A stretch of 64,000 nt of DNA from Marasmius tenuissimus (GCA_029532415.1 JAQOTA010000031.1:186001-250000); one strand, 5' to 3'; positions 33,150 through 44,692 are shown, counted from the first letter of the stretch. The notes: generated by a model from the letters alone, not told the origin. Made by a program: numbers and translations.

Positions 33150-33781
33150 TTACCCACTGCAGCTTGGTCTTCTGGGCGAGCTCATCCGCTGGAGAGTCCG
33201 ACTATCCGCAGCACGGTTCGGATTGAATGAAGGCGGGAACCTGGCATCCGTACCCGGATGATCCTTGCGGTCTTTAATATGTTGAGGAAGGATATCGCGA
33301 GGAGCGGTTTCCACACCAGCAATCGCTATCGTACGAAGAGCAATTCGGATAATTGAGTTGAGCAAAGTCCACGGCCAGTAAAAGGGTATGAGAAGAGAGC
33401 GTGGCTACAGAGAAAGAAACATTTAGCCTCGTAAGCTAACAAAAGCCACGTGGAATTGACCTCATTTTCATGAGCAAAATTGGATGGGTTCGTGTACCCC
33501 GAGTCTAAAACTACGTTGGCGGCGATATGATGATCACTAGCTCTCGCACCCATAGCTGCGGGGGTATGGTCCCCAGCGTGGAAATTGAAATTGGTGTAGT
33601 GACTCTGAGGATTCTGGGATTGGTAGTCGTGGATGAAAGTGGAAGACGTGAAGGACTCTGTGTCGCCGTTGAGCGTGTTGGCGAGCGGACTGGCATTTCT
33701 GTTTGTGAATACACCGCTAGCGTCGAGAGAGTCTATCGGGATATTACTCTGTGTCGGAGTAGTGGGCCTTCCTAAAGACAT
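33150..33781 (-). CDS. Family B protein, two exons (copy B5)
   Basis: Function unknown. Model: complement(join(33150..33404, 33461..33781)), 191 aa, 56-nt intron GTCAATT...CTGTAG, phase 0. Start MSLGRPTTPTQSN at 33781. Exon 1: TNRNASPLANTLNGDT, STFIHDYQSQNP, HYTNFNFHAGDHTPAA; both conserved Cys are changed (QSQ for QCQ, NFNF for NCNF). Exon 2: LLIPFYWPWTLLNSIIRIAL, then APRDILPQHIKDRKDHP and a basic tail RRPSCSG. Uninterrupted, but loss of both cysteines distinguishes it from its siblings. Confidence 0.72.
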
Positions 33782-35354
33782 TAGGGTTCTGTAGTTTGGG
33801 GACTTGGAGTGGAATAGAGAACTTGGAAGGTACGAGTGGGATAGGAGAGAAGCGCCCAGCTTATAAACATTCCCGCCTGAAGTCGGGTTCCAAGGGAGAT
33901 CTGAGAACTGGAGATGATGCGGTTTATTCTTGATCAATTGAAAGTAGACAATTTATATAAGTTTGTATAACGCCCACAGCTGCCCACGGACAGTTCTCGG
34001 GAGACCACAAGATGATAAGTTATTCGTGAGCTTGTTATACACGGGTACATTTAGGGTCATAAGACACCTATGAAAGAAACCCCAGCCACAATTCCGGGAT
34101 CATGTTTCGTCGACACGGCAAATAGCACTCATGGCCAGATAACTCCAAGGATTATTTTGCATCTCCCTCATCTCGCACCCACATGGACCTCTTCTCTCTG
34201 GGTCCCATCAGGATACTGTATCCTACTACTCTCAGAAGCTCGACGTTTGTCGGTCACATATGAGTTTCTTCCAATTCGAAAGAGCACGGTAGGATTTTGC
34301 GAGAAATTTCATTATTGATATACAAATGTGATACAGTTAAGCGCCTCAGTAGATATGATTCCGGAAGTTGGGGGGAAATCTCTACGATACCAGATGGAGA
34401 TTCCAAAGCGGTGCGGCCAAAATTGAGGACGTATCCCATTTAGGACGTTAGCCCAGCCCGACATCAAAAAATGACAGTTTGGCGGTATGATTGGCAGATA
34501 ATCAGCAGGAAAAGTTATATTATAGGCAAGGGAATTATTCGATGACGTTGAGCATATAGCGGCCACGGTTCCAATACATCTCGGGGGGAATATTTTAAGT
34601 ATGAGAACAGGACATCAGTATTCGCCAGGAAATAAAAGTGCTATTAGCGAGTACGTGACCTCTTGGTCGCCCATTCGATAGATTAGCATAGTCGCCTCAG
34701 CCTACAAACGGAGAGAATGTAACAATAATGCGTATACCAGCAGAATGTGGATGGGGAGAGGGCGAGATTTGGATACCTCGACGTTCCCCCATCGGCTTCA
34801 GAGCCACTGTTTATATTTTGGGGGAGGCAACGATCTTTACCGCTAGTGGAGGACCCAACGAGAACTATAGTAGCGCAAAGATGCGCTGTTGAATGAGCAG
34901 GTCCTGACGACCGCGAACTTTGAAGTTCTCTTTCGCATGAGTTCCCGCTTCCTGGTATAGGAACCCCTGCCTTCAAGACCTTTGGCATGTTAAGACGACA
35001 TACTGGAATCACATTCGAGTTGGAAGATCAACCGAGCTAAACGTATCGAGCTATTGTTTTCTATCAGTTCAACTTTGATCAAGTCGCCGTACGCATTGCT
35101 TTAGCTTGCTCCCCGCCCCAAAACCTTCCGAGCCCCCGCCCTCTCCCAACTCATTCTTGATCCAGGTGTATAGAGAAACATAGGATTGGACCGGTAATGA
35201 TCATACTAACCAAGTTAGGTTCTACGAGCCAGCAATATCACAGCAATGATAATAATGCTACATATATACATCCGAAGGATTATGTACTATCGATGAGGAA
35301 CTTAGTACCCTCCGATCGTAATTTCAATTAACTACCCACTATCACTTGGTCTAC
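33782..35354. other. Intergenic, nothing recognised
   Basis: About 1.6 kb without a supported gene. 35060-35250 (the 3' flank of B6) shares short blocks with the 3' flanks of B5, B7 and B8, for example CTCCCAACTCATTCTTGATCC against related text near 47500. Confidence 0.4.
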
Positions 35355-35956
35355 TCAGGCAAGATCATCTGCCGGAGAGGTCGGGGTCGGGGTGGATGAA
35401 GGTGGGAGCCTGTCATCCGTAGTTAGACGATTCTCGAGATCTTGAATGTGTCGAGGAAGAGTATCATGAGGAGCACGTTCCTCAATGGACATCGCTGTCG
35501 CGCGGATGATGACTTGGATGAACGAGTTGAAAAGACTCCATGACCAGTAGAATGGTACGAAGATGGAGCGTTGCTAGAGGGGAGGAAGGTTAGTCTCATG
35601 ACTGATAGAGAGGTCACGTGAGCTGCTTGTACCGAAGGCCTGGGTAGTTCAAGGGTATTCCTGTCAGTGTGGAACGAGTGTGCAGATGCATTGCTCGGCG
35701 CGACAGATTCATTCTGAGCTGCGGGGGTGTGGTCTCCGCCATAGAAATGACAATTTGTGTAGTGATTCTGTGGATGTTGGCATTGATAGTTCTGGATATA
35801 GGTAGTAGCCGCGAGGGAACTTGTATCGCCGTTGAGCGTGTTGGCGAGGGGATTGGAGTTGTTGTTCGTATACGAACCACTATGGATAGGGTCACTATTG
35901 TCTGCAGGTGCTCCGGGTGTTTCATTTTGAGCGGGAGTGAGTCTTGTTGAAGGCAT
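35355..35956 (-). CDS. Family B protein, two exons (copy B6)
   Basis: Function unknown. Model: complement(join(35355..35573, 35633..35956)), 180 aa, 59-nt intron GTACAAG...CTCTAG, phase 0. Start MPSTRLTPAQNET. Exon 1: TNNNSNPLANTLNGDT, TTYIQNYQCQHP, HYTNCHFYGGDHTPAA, all signature residues present. Exon 2: RSIFVPFYWSWSLFNSFIQVII, then ERAPHDTLPRHIQDLEN and a Pro/Thr/Ser tail. Trp-Ser-Trp replaces Trp-Pro-Trp. No break; one of the best preserved copies. Confidence 0.78.
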
Positions 35957-36149
35957 TAAGGCTATACAGCTTGTGGGGCAACGCGAGAAGGGAAGAGTGA
36001 GATGGAGGAAAGAAAGAAAAGATAGGTTGGCTGAGGCACGAAACTTTTGAGTATTCACATTGCCGTAATATCAGTCTGTCCCATCCACTCCGGACGGCCA
36101 ACAGTTCGATAGCATTGAGCAACTCCACATCACGCCCATCAGGGCCCAT

Positions 36150-36745
36150 CGCCATCAAACGGGGCACCAACCAGAATTTCACGGTCGTGAAACTGGATTC
36201 GGGAACTGTAGAGGTTAACCGGCCCGATAAATCACCTCGTTCCCTTTGTGTAAAGGTACACCCCAGCGAAGGAAAAGGCTGAGGTTTTGTAATTGCTAAC
36301 TTGATGAATTTACGAAGGCATATCTCAAAGATTACGTAGTAATAATAAGTTCGATTCCCATATGATAAAATTGTTGTGGAAACACAATGCCCGTTTACGA
36401 GGCGGCGTTCCGGCCCTTAGCGCTGGTCAGGTACCCGTAATGCAAGCCTTTTAAAGTACCGTTTTGCGCCGCTGAGGGCCGGGACACTGCCTTAGAAACG
36501 GGCATTCTGTTTCCACAAAGAAATTATCGGTCGGGAATCAAGAATTTTATCGCTAGATAGTCGGTAAGATACACCTTCGTGAATCCATCAAGTTGGCAAC
36601 CACGAAACCTCAGCCTTTTCCTTCGTTGAGGTGTAGATTTACTGGATGGGTAAGACATGATTTATCTGTTCGGTTAACATCCATAGTTCCCGAATCCAAT
36701 TTCATGGCCATGAAATTCTGCTCGGCGCCCCGTGTCATGTCAGGA
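36150..36745. repeat. Large inverted repeat with nested 145-bp palindromic core
   Basis: Left arm about 36160-36340 and right arm about 36555-36735 are inverted copies: CAGAATTTCACGGTCGTGAA near 36172, GGATTCGGGAACT near 36196 and GAAGGAAAAGGCTGAGG near 36259, each with its complement on the right. The centre, 36374-36518, is itself an inverted-repeat element with TTGTGGAAACACAATGCCCG ends. No transposase. Confidence 0.85.
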
Positions 36746-37091
36746 CTCATTCACCCTTCGAGCCCAGTGTTCTCTTCCTCGTGGTTCAGTTTTGAACGAG
36801 CCACTGTGTGTATCTTTCCAGCTCGTTCCCCGTCTCAGCACCCTCTGAGCCTACCGCCTTCTCACCGTTTGTTTCCAATTTCAGTATAAATAGAGACGAT
36901 AGATTTGGTAAGAACAGAATGAGGTCTACATTTTGCGTTTATTTTATGATGGTGGTTCTAATACTGTATACGAGCGTCAAGGCAACAAAAATCACAGCGA
37001 GATATAGATATATATGCATTCAAAGGAGCACGTGCTAGTGGTCAGGATGTTGGCACAACCCGATGGATCAACGATTATAGTTACTTACCCA

Positions 37092-37704
37092 CTATCGCTT
37101 GATCTGCTCAGGCAAGATCATCCGCCGGAGAAGCCGGGGGCAGAGCAAATGAAGGTGGGAATCTGTCATCCGCACGAGGTCTTGAGCATGCAAAGGGAGG
37201 ATATTGGGAGGAGCACGTTCCTGGACGCGCATCGCTGTCGCGCGAATGATGACTTGGATGAACGAATGGAGGAGAGTCAATCCCCAGAAAAACGGTATGA
37301 AGAGGGAGCGTGGCTAGGAGAGAAAAGATTAGTCTCATAATCTGACTGACGCCGCGTGGGACTCACCTCCATGTCCTGAGCGAGAGGTGGGATGGCGCGG
37401 GACGGCTGTGCAGATGCATTGGCGGTGGTAGCAGTGGTGTGATAACTCGCTCTCACATCACGAGCTGTGGGAGTGTGATCTCCGCCGTGAAGTTACAATT
37501 GGTGTAGTGGTTCCGAACGTCCTGGCATTGATTATTTTGGACGTAGGTGGAAGGGGCGAAGGTGGTGTTATCGCCGTGGACTATATTGGCGAGGGGATTG
37601 GCATTACTGTTTGCGTATGAACCACTACGGACGCGACCACTGGTATCTCCAGACGCTCTAGGGATATTACTTTGGTTGCGAGCAGCCGGCGTTGCTGAGG
37701 GCAT
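37092..37704 (-). pseudogene. Family B gene with one-base frameshift (copy B7)
   Basis: Exon 1 37367-37704 and exon 2 37092-37313 with a 53-nt intron (GTGAGT...CCTAG). Start MPSATPAARNQSN. Exon 1: NSNANPLANIVHGDNT, STYVQNNQCQDV, HYTNCNF, then the frame breaks: one base is missing near 37487, where the other copies read FYxGDHTPAA, giving an early stop. Exon 2 is intact: SLFIPFFWGLTLLHSFIQVIIR, then QERAPPNILPLHAQDLV. Exon 1 is 338 nt, one short of a multiple of three. Confidence 0.8.
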
Positions 37705-37792
37705 TGAAGCTGAAGCTGAAGCTTTGTAGTTCGTGGGGAGTGGGTAATTGAGAAACGGGATGGAGCTGGAAAAGGAAAGGTGATGGTTTTTT

Positions 37793-37866
37793 ACAGTCTG
37801 ACACCTTTTGGTAAACTTTCGATCATTCGGGAGCATCACCGTGCGCAGTCTGACACCTTTTGGTAT
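37793..37866. repeat. Short direct repeat at the left side of the KDZ element
   Basis: GCAGTCTGACACCTTTTGGT-like text occurs twice here (around 37793 and 37846). CTTTCGATCATTCGGGAGC occurs here near 37817 and again, same orientation, near 44066 just beyond the right end of the KDZ element. Confidence 0.7.
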
Positions 37867-38404
37867 GAGAGCGACCAGGAATCCAGGACTCTGAGTCACT
37901 CAGTCTGAGCCGGTCTGAGCCGATCAGTCTGGGCCGTCTGAGCCACCCGGGCGTCTATTCATTAATATAAGCGCCTGCTACCCACACGTGATGAACCACC
38001 GGTGGTTGGGGTTGACGGATGTGTTCGTCCTGCCTCGCTACACCCTCTGCACTCTTCAGAAGTAATTTACCTTGCCTTGCCTTATCTCGAGGGCTGGTTT
38101 CTCACTGAAACGAGGAAGGGACATCCAGCATGACAGAAGATTTCGTTTTGGTTGGAGATGGGAACTGGAGCCTAGTGCGGAAACGACGGTGTGCCCCTCT
38201 AAGCATTTTTTATCCTAATTTTTGAGACCTGACCAGTATGATCTTATCTCGCCACTATAAAAAGCAGCAAGCCTGTGATAGCTCTCTCTTCCCCCAACCA
38301 CCACCACGCCCTTTCAAGTATTCCACCCGCTGTACTACCCAGTCGAAACCTCAGTCCGGTTGCCTCCCTCTACCTCCCTCTACCATATACTTTCAACTTC
38401 CTCA

Positions 38405-40801
38405 ATGAGCCGACGTGCAACTCCCTCATCATCAACACGTACCTCTCCTGCGCTGCTTTACATCGCGGATCATATAGTTTGTCCTTGCGAATCATGCCCT
38501 GCCAACACGGTCCTGCCCTTTGTGCGTGCAAAACGCGGTCAGACTCCAAATAAGGATAGGGAGTTTGCAGCAGTAAGTTATCATTCACTGATCAATTATA
38601 ATTTTTCATTTACTAAGTCTATCTAGTGTGATATAATACACGACGACGGACAGAAATGCCCAATCTTCCGATGGAAGTGGCCGAACCGTGCAGAAGATCC
38701 TGCCCTCAATCCGTTCGTTGACCCGCTACTACCTCCAGATTGCCATGCTGGCACGTTCTCTCAGCTATCCCCAGTGGATGAGATGGAGGAGACCATGCTG
38801 GCAACGGCCATTGCAGCGAGCCTTCAAGACCAAAACCATGTACCTTCTCCTTCCATTCATTATCCGCCCTCTTCTTTTCAAGCGACATCATCAACGTCTT
38901 CTCTGTTCACTTCCCAACAATCCTCCTCCTTTACTACTCGGCCATTACAGACCGCTCGAAACAGCAACGTTGGCCAGTCCTCTCGTGCAAATTCAGCTCC
39001 ACTATCGCCACCGCTGCCATCCACTCAGTCTGTGAAGACACGACTTATATGCTCAGAGCCAGGATGCATACAGAGCGGGAACACAAAATGTGTTTGCAGA
39101 ACATGCAAATCACATTGCCTAAGGAAGGGTGGCTGCCGCCAGCACCCAGGTGCTGTTATCCCTTCCTCGAGCCTTCCACCTTCGTACACGCAAGCAACCA
39201 TACCCGCATCAAACCCTCCATTACCTATCATTAATCCTACATTATCACCATTGAACGATTCTCAGGAGACCCATCCCCATCTCGACACCAACAATCGTGC
39301 ACCCAAATTCTTCACTCCCATCATTGATTCTCACCAGCAATCTGCTGTTCAACAAGCCCGTGACGAACATCGAGAGTCCGCGTTGGCATCCAAGGCAGCC
39401 CGGAATACCCTCCGCTCTTCTCTTATGGTCTATGTTTGGGTGAGTTTCTCTTCGGTTACCCTGCTGTGTATATGCTAAGTCAATCTTTCTCCTTAGACTT
39501 CTGAGGATGATAAGCCAGATCTTGCACAAACCCAAGTCTCGGGCTGCCTGTCGGGAGAAGCACTCACCATTTCGCAGGCTCTCCTTGACTCGGTGCAGGT
39601 GTGCGATCACAAATTTGAGTACTACAGGCCTCAGGTCCGCACTTGGATCACAGGCAATGTACCACTCGTACTCGAAACCTCAAGAATGCTGCGAATCGAT
39701 GGGACCGTTGCACTCTTTCTGTGAACAGTTGGTGTTAAGGAGTGCAAGGGTTTGGAGGACTTCCTCCAAATGTCTAAAGGCCCTGGTCAAAACATCGCCA
39801 CATCACGCCTGTTGAACCCGCCTCCCATTGGGCAATGTCGAAAGGAGTTGAAGGATCAGCTTGTTCAGGATGAGATTGCGCATGCTACCTATCGGCACAA
39901 TTCTCACAAGCACCATTCACGCTCACGCCATCATGCACCATCCTCTTCATCTCGTATACCCACCTGCCATTCCGTGTCACCTGCCCAGTCGCCTACCCAT
40001 CCATCGTCCCAGTCATCCCAGTCATCCCAATTATCCCAATCTCCTTCACGGCACTCTCAGTCTCCCTTGCAACACCCTCATTCTCCTTCACGTACCTTTC
40101 GGTCTTCCGCACATAATTCCCAATCCCTTTCACGACATTCTTCAGTCCCTTCCCCACAACTCAGCAAGACTCCGCCACCGCCTCTGGCTCAGGAACGCAA
40201 CAAAATATCACCATTGTCTAATCGTTTCACGGCATCACCGTCACCCGATGACTCGACAATCATCTTTCCTTCAGATAGACGAGACGCATGGCTGGCCAGT
40301 GCTACTCAAAAAGGGTACACTGTCGTAACTAAATGGCCTTCTCAGTACTTCTCAAGGGACATCATTGATTTCTATCGTGATGTGGGAGATATCGACGACC
40401 CAAACAAATCTGTCAAGGCCACATTCGGTCTCCACTTCCCTCTTGTCAGTTCCTATCCCAGGGCGCTGGTCTATAGCCACTACTACAGGTGGAAGGATGC
40501 ACCACAGGAGCTTCTTGATCGCCTGTATATTGCTGGTCCGTCTGATGATGCACGCTGGACACGCCTAATGAAGGTCGTACCAGATCGTTATCAGGCTTTG
40601 CGCTGTACACGAAAGAGGATTAAGCGGGATCTTGACCGAGAGGACCGGCTAGCACTTGCCGCTGCTGCAGCAGCAGACAAAAAGCAGGAAAAGAAGGGTC
40701 GCGGAGGAAGAAAGTTGCAGCTAGACGTATCTGATACCTCAAATAGCAGTCTTGGCTCAGACGACAGTATCGTTCGGGAGGTACGAAGGCTCAGGAAGTG
40801 A
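38405..40801 (+). pseudogene. GRF zinc-finger protein of the KDZ element, one nonsense codon
   Basis: Model: join(38405..38572, 38627..39439, 39497..40801), introns 54 and 57 nt with GTAAGT/GTGAGT donors, about 761 codons. Residues 26-76 form a zf-GRF-like zinc finger: CPCESC, NKDREFAAC, then CPIFRWKW. A second Cys/His cluster (CSEPGC, CVCRTCKSHC, GGCRQH) is at about 198-229. A Ser/Pro/His-rich stretch follows, then a conserved C-terminal block (WPSQYFSRDIIDFY; ATFGLHFPLV) and a Lys/Arg-rich end. TGA at 39722-39724 interrupts exon 3. GRF fingers bind nucleic acid; the role here is unknown. Confidence 0.72.
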
Positions 40802-41079
40802 GCAAGTCTTCTTGTTTGTTTTGTTTGTTGTGTTATAGCTTCTCTTTCTCCATTGTACGACATATTTTTACATAGTTATTCCCTTGCGACACACCCTTAC
40901 ATACGCGTAACCCATATCATCTCATTCCCAAACTCATTCCTTGTTATTGTACTTTATACCTCACTAATATGTTCAGTGTCACCCTTGTACAAGTCAGCCA
41001 GACAAATCAAATGAATTTTACAATCGTTACTTTCGCATAGCGTGATCTATATCAAGAATGATGAACGGAATAGCCAACT

Positions 41080-41685
41080 TCAGTCCATATAACCCCTCGC
41101 AAACCTCCTCCACTTGCAGTCTGAGCATGTCATTGCCGTTCGCTGCTGACAGCCACTCAGATCCTGCCAGACCCGCCAATTCTTGTTGTAGATGTCTGCA
41201 TCGTAGGCCCAGCCTGGGAAGATCCTCTCGAACCGAGCAGATAGCTCAGGGTACTTTGTGACGAACCACGCAGTCTGCATCGAATCAAAACCTAGACTGA
41301 TATCCATAACGGAGAGCTGTCCGGGCCATTGAGCCTGCCTAGAGCCATGTTTTTGACGCAATGAGGTGCGATACGGATGTGAATGAGATAGAGAACGCTT
41401 GGATCTTGAAGATTCGGAAACACTTGTGGGAACTTCGACTTGAATAAGCTTGAAGTTGACAGCGCGACTGGTAGCACGGGAAGCCAGGGATTGTTGCTGT
41501 AAGTTCTTCTCCTTCACATCTGTGTTCAAGCCCTCCACCAATTTTGCCCACTCTGCTGCCTGAAGGTCATCTTCTTTCTCCCACTGCTCCAGTCTCTCGT
41601 CTAATTCGGCCAGTGAAACTTGCGAAGCACTCTGCAGAATAAAATTAGACTGTGCCAAATCAGTTTCGTAATGATAATGCACCAT
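41080..41685 (-). CDS. Unknown 201-aa protein of the KDZ element
   Basis: Uninterrupted frame with no family recognised. N-terminal third is predicted coiled coil-like (LAELDERLEQWEKEDDLQAAEWAKLVEGL). The middle is Ser/Arg-rich. The C-terminal 80 residues contain aromatic-rich text (SARFERIFPGWAYDADIYNK) and a CxxC (CSDCKWRR) near the end. It lies 140 bp downstream of the KDZ gene on the same strand and converges on the GRF gene, so it is probably a third element-encoded gene, or a separated C-terminal part of the KDZ protein. Confidence 0.5.
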   Translation of the reverse strand: MVHYHYETDLAQSNFILQSASQVSLAELDERLEQWEKEDDLQAAEWAKLVEGLNTDVKEKNLQQQSLASRATSRAVNFKLIQVEVPTSVSESSRSKRSLSHSHPYRTSLRQKHGSRQAQWPGQLSVMDISLGFDSMQTAWFVTKYPELSARFERIFPGWAYDADIYNKNWRVWQDLSGCQQRTAMTCSDCKWRRFARGYMD

Positions 41686-41825
41686 GATTGTGATAGAGGG
41701 TCAGGATATCGCGCGGTATTAGGGAGATGGTGACAGTCGAAAAGGAAGTTATATAAGTGACACGTTTGTACAACATTTGTACATGATCCCTATGATACTG
41801 ATAACACTACTTGTTTACAGAGATA

Positions 41826-43933
41826 TCACGAATCCAATATGTAGGTACGTCTGCTGAACGCAGGTACGTCTGCTGAACGCTCGAGATTCTGCTTCACCTG
41901 CTTGTTATATAGCATGATCATCTGATTAAGGAAGAACTCGTAGAATATCCCGTTCATCTCCCGACATATGGAGATAAAACGTCCAAACCAGGCGTTTGTC
42001 TGTTCTGCAATGGATGTATTGAAAAACCAGCGGTCCTTTCCAGTATCATCCCTGTACATCAGCTCTGGGAAGTGGTACGGGTTACAATTCCGACCACAAT
42101 AGATATCGCTATCTTTGTGCTTCGACTTGAAGTGAAAGACATCCACCGCGAGACCAATGTCTTCGAAGAACTGCCGCATTTCCGAATCATTGTGGTTCCG
42201 GACATGTTTCGATAGGATACAGTTCGAATCATAAATGAAGTGGTTGGGCTTGCGATGGCTTGTGAACGTTTCCTTGACAAAGCGCTGCAATAGGTAGATC
42301 AGAAACCAAGGTTGATTGATTAGGCAACATAACAACTCACCGCAACGAGAGAAAAGCCTTCAGAGTGATAGAACGTCTGTCTCGCTAGAATCATACCACA
42401 CGGGGCAATGATAAGCTGTTCGTTGTGGGTTCGCCGGCGACTAAAATGTGCACGCAGTGGTCTGGATTCATCACCCTTCTCTTCTGAATCACCTAAACCA
42501 TCATCATCGTCTGGACCATATTCTTCTGTAGTAACCGCATCAACACGGTGGTCACGTTCATACCGCTTTTTCAATTGGAAAGCAGCTTGCCCTCTCTCGC
42601 GCCACTTCTCCTACATGGCTCGATGGTCTAGATTTGCGCATGTTCTGAACCCTTGCACAACTGGAGCCTCGCACTCAACGACCCGGCAGATATTCTCCAT
42701 TGATAGGTGTTGAGAGCAGAAACTGTCCATGGTTCGAAGAAGCTTTCCCTGACAATGCGGAACTCCGCATGTAGGGCGCCCGACTGTAACCCCGTCACAG
42801 ACGACGGCAAAGACCTCCTTTGTACCTAGAGAAAATTGAGCTGCCTGATATTTACAAACAAGTTGGACGATATTGTACGAACACACTTCTGGCAACGGTG
42901 ATCAATTTCTGGCTGCCCGCATCTGCTAATTTCATTGTTGACGTTCTCCATAGCCTCATCAAAACGGTTGATCTGGGCACCGTCATGACTGACAACTAAC
43001 TGCGAGGAGTGCGCAATATGGTATTCCAATAAAGATAGGACCTTGAATCCATCGTAGATGTATTCGGAGCGCAATAGACCCTGAATAGGCCAACCATCGG
43101 GGAGAGGCATGGGGGTGTTCATATGATAGACTGTTGCGCAGCTCGTAGCGGATTTACTATGAGAGCATTAGTAGATAATAACGGCAAAGAAGTTTGAGCA
43201 CGTACTTTGAGATCACCATGTCATTCCTCCATTCCCTCATCAGCCTCGTCTCTACAAATCGGTGTTCGTTGATTTGAATGACCTCTGGGACCTCATCTCC
43301 AAGATAGTAGTAGTGGTACTGCTTCCCTGTGCATGCATCAACCGCGACGTAGAAAGTTGGATGGTAGATGATTTTGCATCCATGGTAGGTGATATGATGT
43401 GCTAGAACTCCAACGGGCCCTTTGTCCTGAGTATATAGTACTGCGCAGCGTTCTTCGACTCCTTGTAGTTTGAGCGGCTTGTTGTCTTTGACGTACGGGC
43501 ATTCTGGGTTGAAGCATTTGAGAGTTGGTGGCCAAAGACTGACGGTCGACGCTATTTTGACTTGAGCGGTACTACTTTTGAGAAACAAAGGGCACTCACG
43601 GAACAGTTTACCCCCATTTTCCCTGAAGGTTTTGTTCAGAAGCCCATCATCCGCAACTCTTCCAAAAACCTCATCTTCGTGCCATATGATATCTTTCAGG
43701 CTGCTCCAAGATGCATGTACTTCTTCTTCTGACATTGTACAACAACTGGCAAGTAGCAGAGCAGAATCGTGGGGCAGGCGTGGTGGAGGAACAGCGGGCT
43801 CATGCGTCGAAGGGTATATTGCAAGAATATTGTGCTTGATTTTTTTACAGACAACAATGTAAGAGAGGATCTGGGTGATATGTAGGGTTGAGGACAGCGA
43901 CCCCAGGCTCTCGGTGAGCGTGAGGAGGGACAT
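41826..43933 (-). pseudogene. CxC5-CxC6-KDZ transposase-like protein, one nonsense codon
   Basis: Model: complement(join(41826..42284, 42341..42825, 42879..43156, 43206..43933)); introns of 56, 53 and 49 nt keep phase, total 650 codons. CxC5-like cluster at about residues 134-190 (CFNPECP, HHITYHGCKIIYH). CxC6-like cluster at about 338-405 (CDGVTVGRPTCGVPHCQGKL, FCSQH, CRVVECEAP, CANLDH). KDZ-like C-terminal part: FIYDSNCILSKHV, VDVFHFKSKHKDSDIYC, CNPYHFPEL, FFNTSIAEQTNAWFG. Codon 407 is TAG (42611-42613), between CxC6 and the KDZ part. Length is shorter than a full KDZ transposase, so this may be the accessory CxC5/6 protein type. Confidence 0.78.
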
Positions 43934-44146
43934 GGTTGGCCAGCTGTAGCAGCGTCGACGCTGTCACGAAAGAACCGCCGATGGTGGGCTCAGACGGGCT
44001 CAGACGCCCAGACGGTGACTCAGACTCCCGGTTCCCCGGGCTTTCTGTTTGGTATACATACTTACTTTCGATCATTCGGGAGCGCCACCACGTGGGGGTA
44101 TTGTGTTTTGCAGCTAGTGCGGGGCGACGTCCCCTTTCTGGAAGGA

Positions 44147-44570
44147 AAGTCACACGGTACAAAATTTTCTCGTTACAGCTAACAATGAAACCCTAGCATA
44201 ATTCGCACGGCCCCCACCTTCACTGATCTGTTTAGTTCCAAACAACCGCACATGGCCAAAATACAAGTACCTACGCACCATACATGCCTCTCGCGGTCAG
44301 GAATACTGAGATAATGTTGCTCTATAGCTTCAGGATGGATTTGCAGCCTTTTGGTCGCGATGGTTGTGGTTGAATGTCGTTGGGACATCGTAAGTTCATT
44401 GTACGTCGCAGAAGTCGCCACGCGATTACCATTGAGTTAGCCACGTGTCTCTGTTTGGTTATAAACAGATCAGTGAAGGTGGGGGTCGTGCGAATTATGC
44501 TAGGGTTTCATTGCTAGCTGTAAACCGATGGGCACGAGGCGACGCCGCTGTTCCACTATAACCACCACTA
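44147..44570 (+). promoter_or_regulatory. Family A upstream block (copy 4), split by a MITE
   Basis: AAAGTCACACGGTAC (44152) and GAGGCGACGCCGCTGTTCC (44537) are the two halves of the block found intact upstream of the other A copies; 348 bp between them is the inserted MITE plus its target duplication. Confidence 0.7.
44176..44520. mobile_element. 345-bp MITE, Tc1/mariner-like
   Basis: 59-bp inverted ends (CAGCTAACAATGAAACCCTA... and complement) with two mismatches, flanked by TA (44174-44175; 44521-44522). The empty site is known from the other four A upstream blocks, which lack it. No coding capacity. Confidence 0.93.
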
Positions 44571-44692
44571 CGACTCACGACGACTGGGGGCTTTTTTCTC
44601 TTCTTTTCCCTACTCTAGGCTGTAACGAACTGTGACGATCGAGGCTACCACTTTTATCATCTTACGAGACACCACCTATAGGGAGAAGAGGG

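Larger units (their letters stand above)
37877..44037. mobile_element. KDZ-type DNA transposon carrying three genes
   Basis: About 6.2 kb containing a GRF zinc-finger gene (plus strand) convergent with two minus-strand genes, one a CxC5-CxC6-KDZ protein. The approximate ends are inverted: 37877-37899 and 44015-44037 share a TCTGAGTCAC core with GGAAxCCxGGA-like termini. Both subterminal zones are rich in GTCTGAGCC motifs pointing in opposite directions. A clean 8-bp target duplication could not be seen, so the exact ends are uncertain. CxC clusters and KDZ transposases are described from basidiomycete genomes. Confidence 0.72.

Noticed and set aside
43157..43933. 39-nt potential intron (GTGAGT...CAAG) inside the first KDZ exon
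   Set aside because: It keeps phase but is shorter than the other introns here (49 nt or more), and read-through is open, so it was left as coding.
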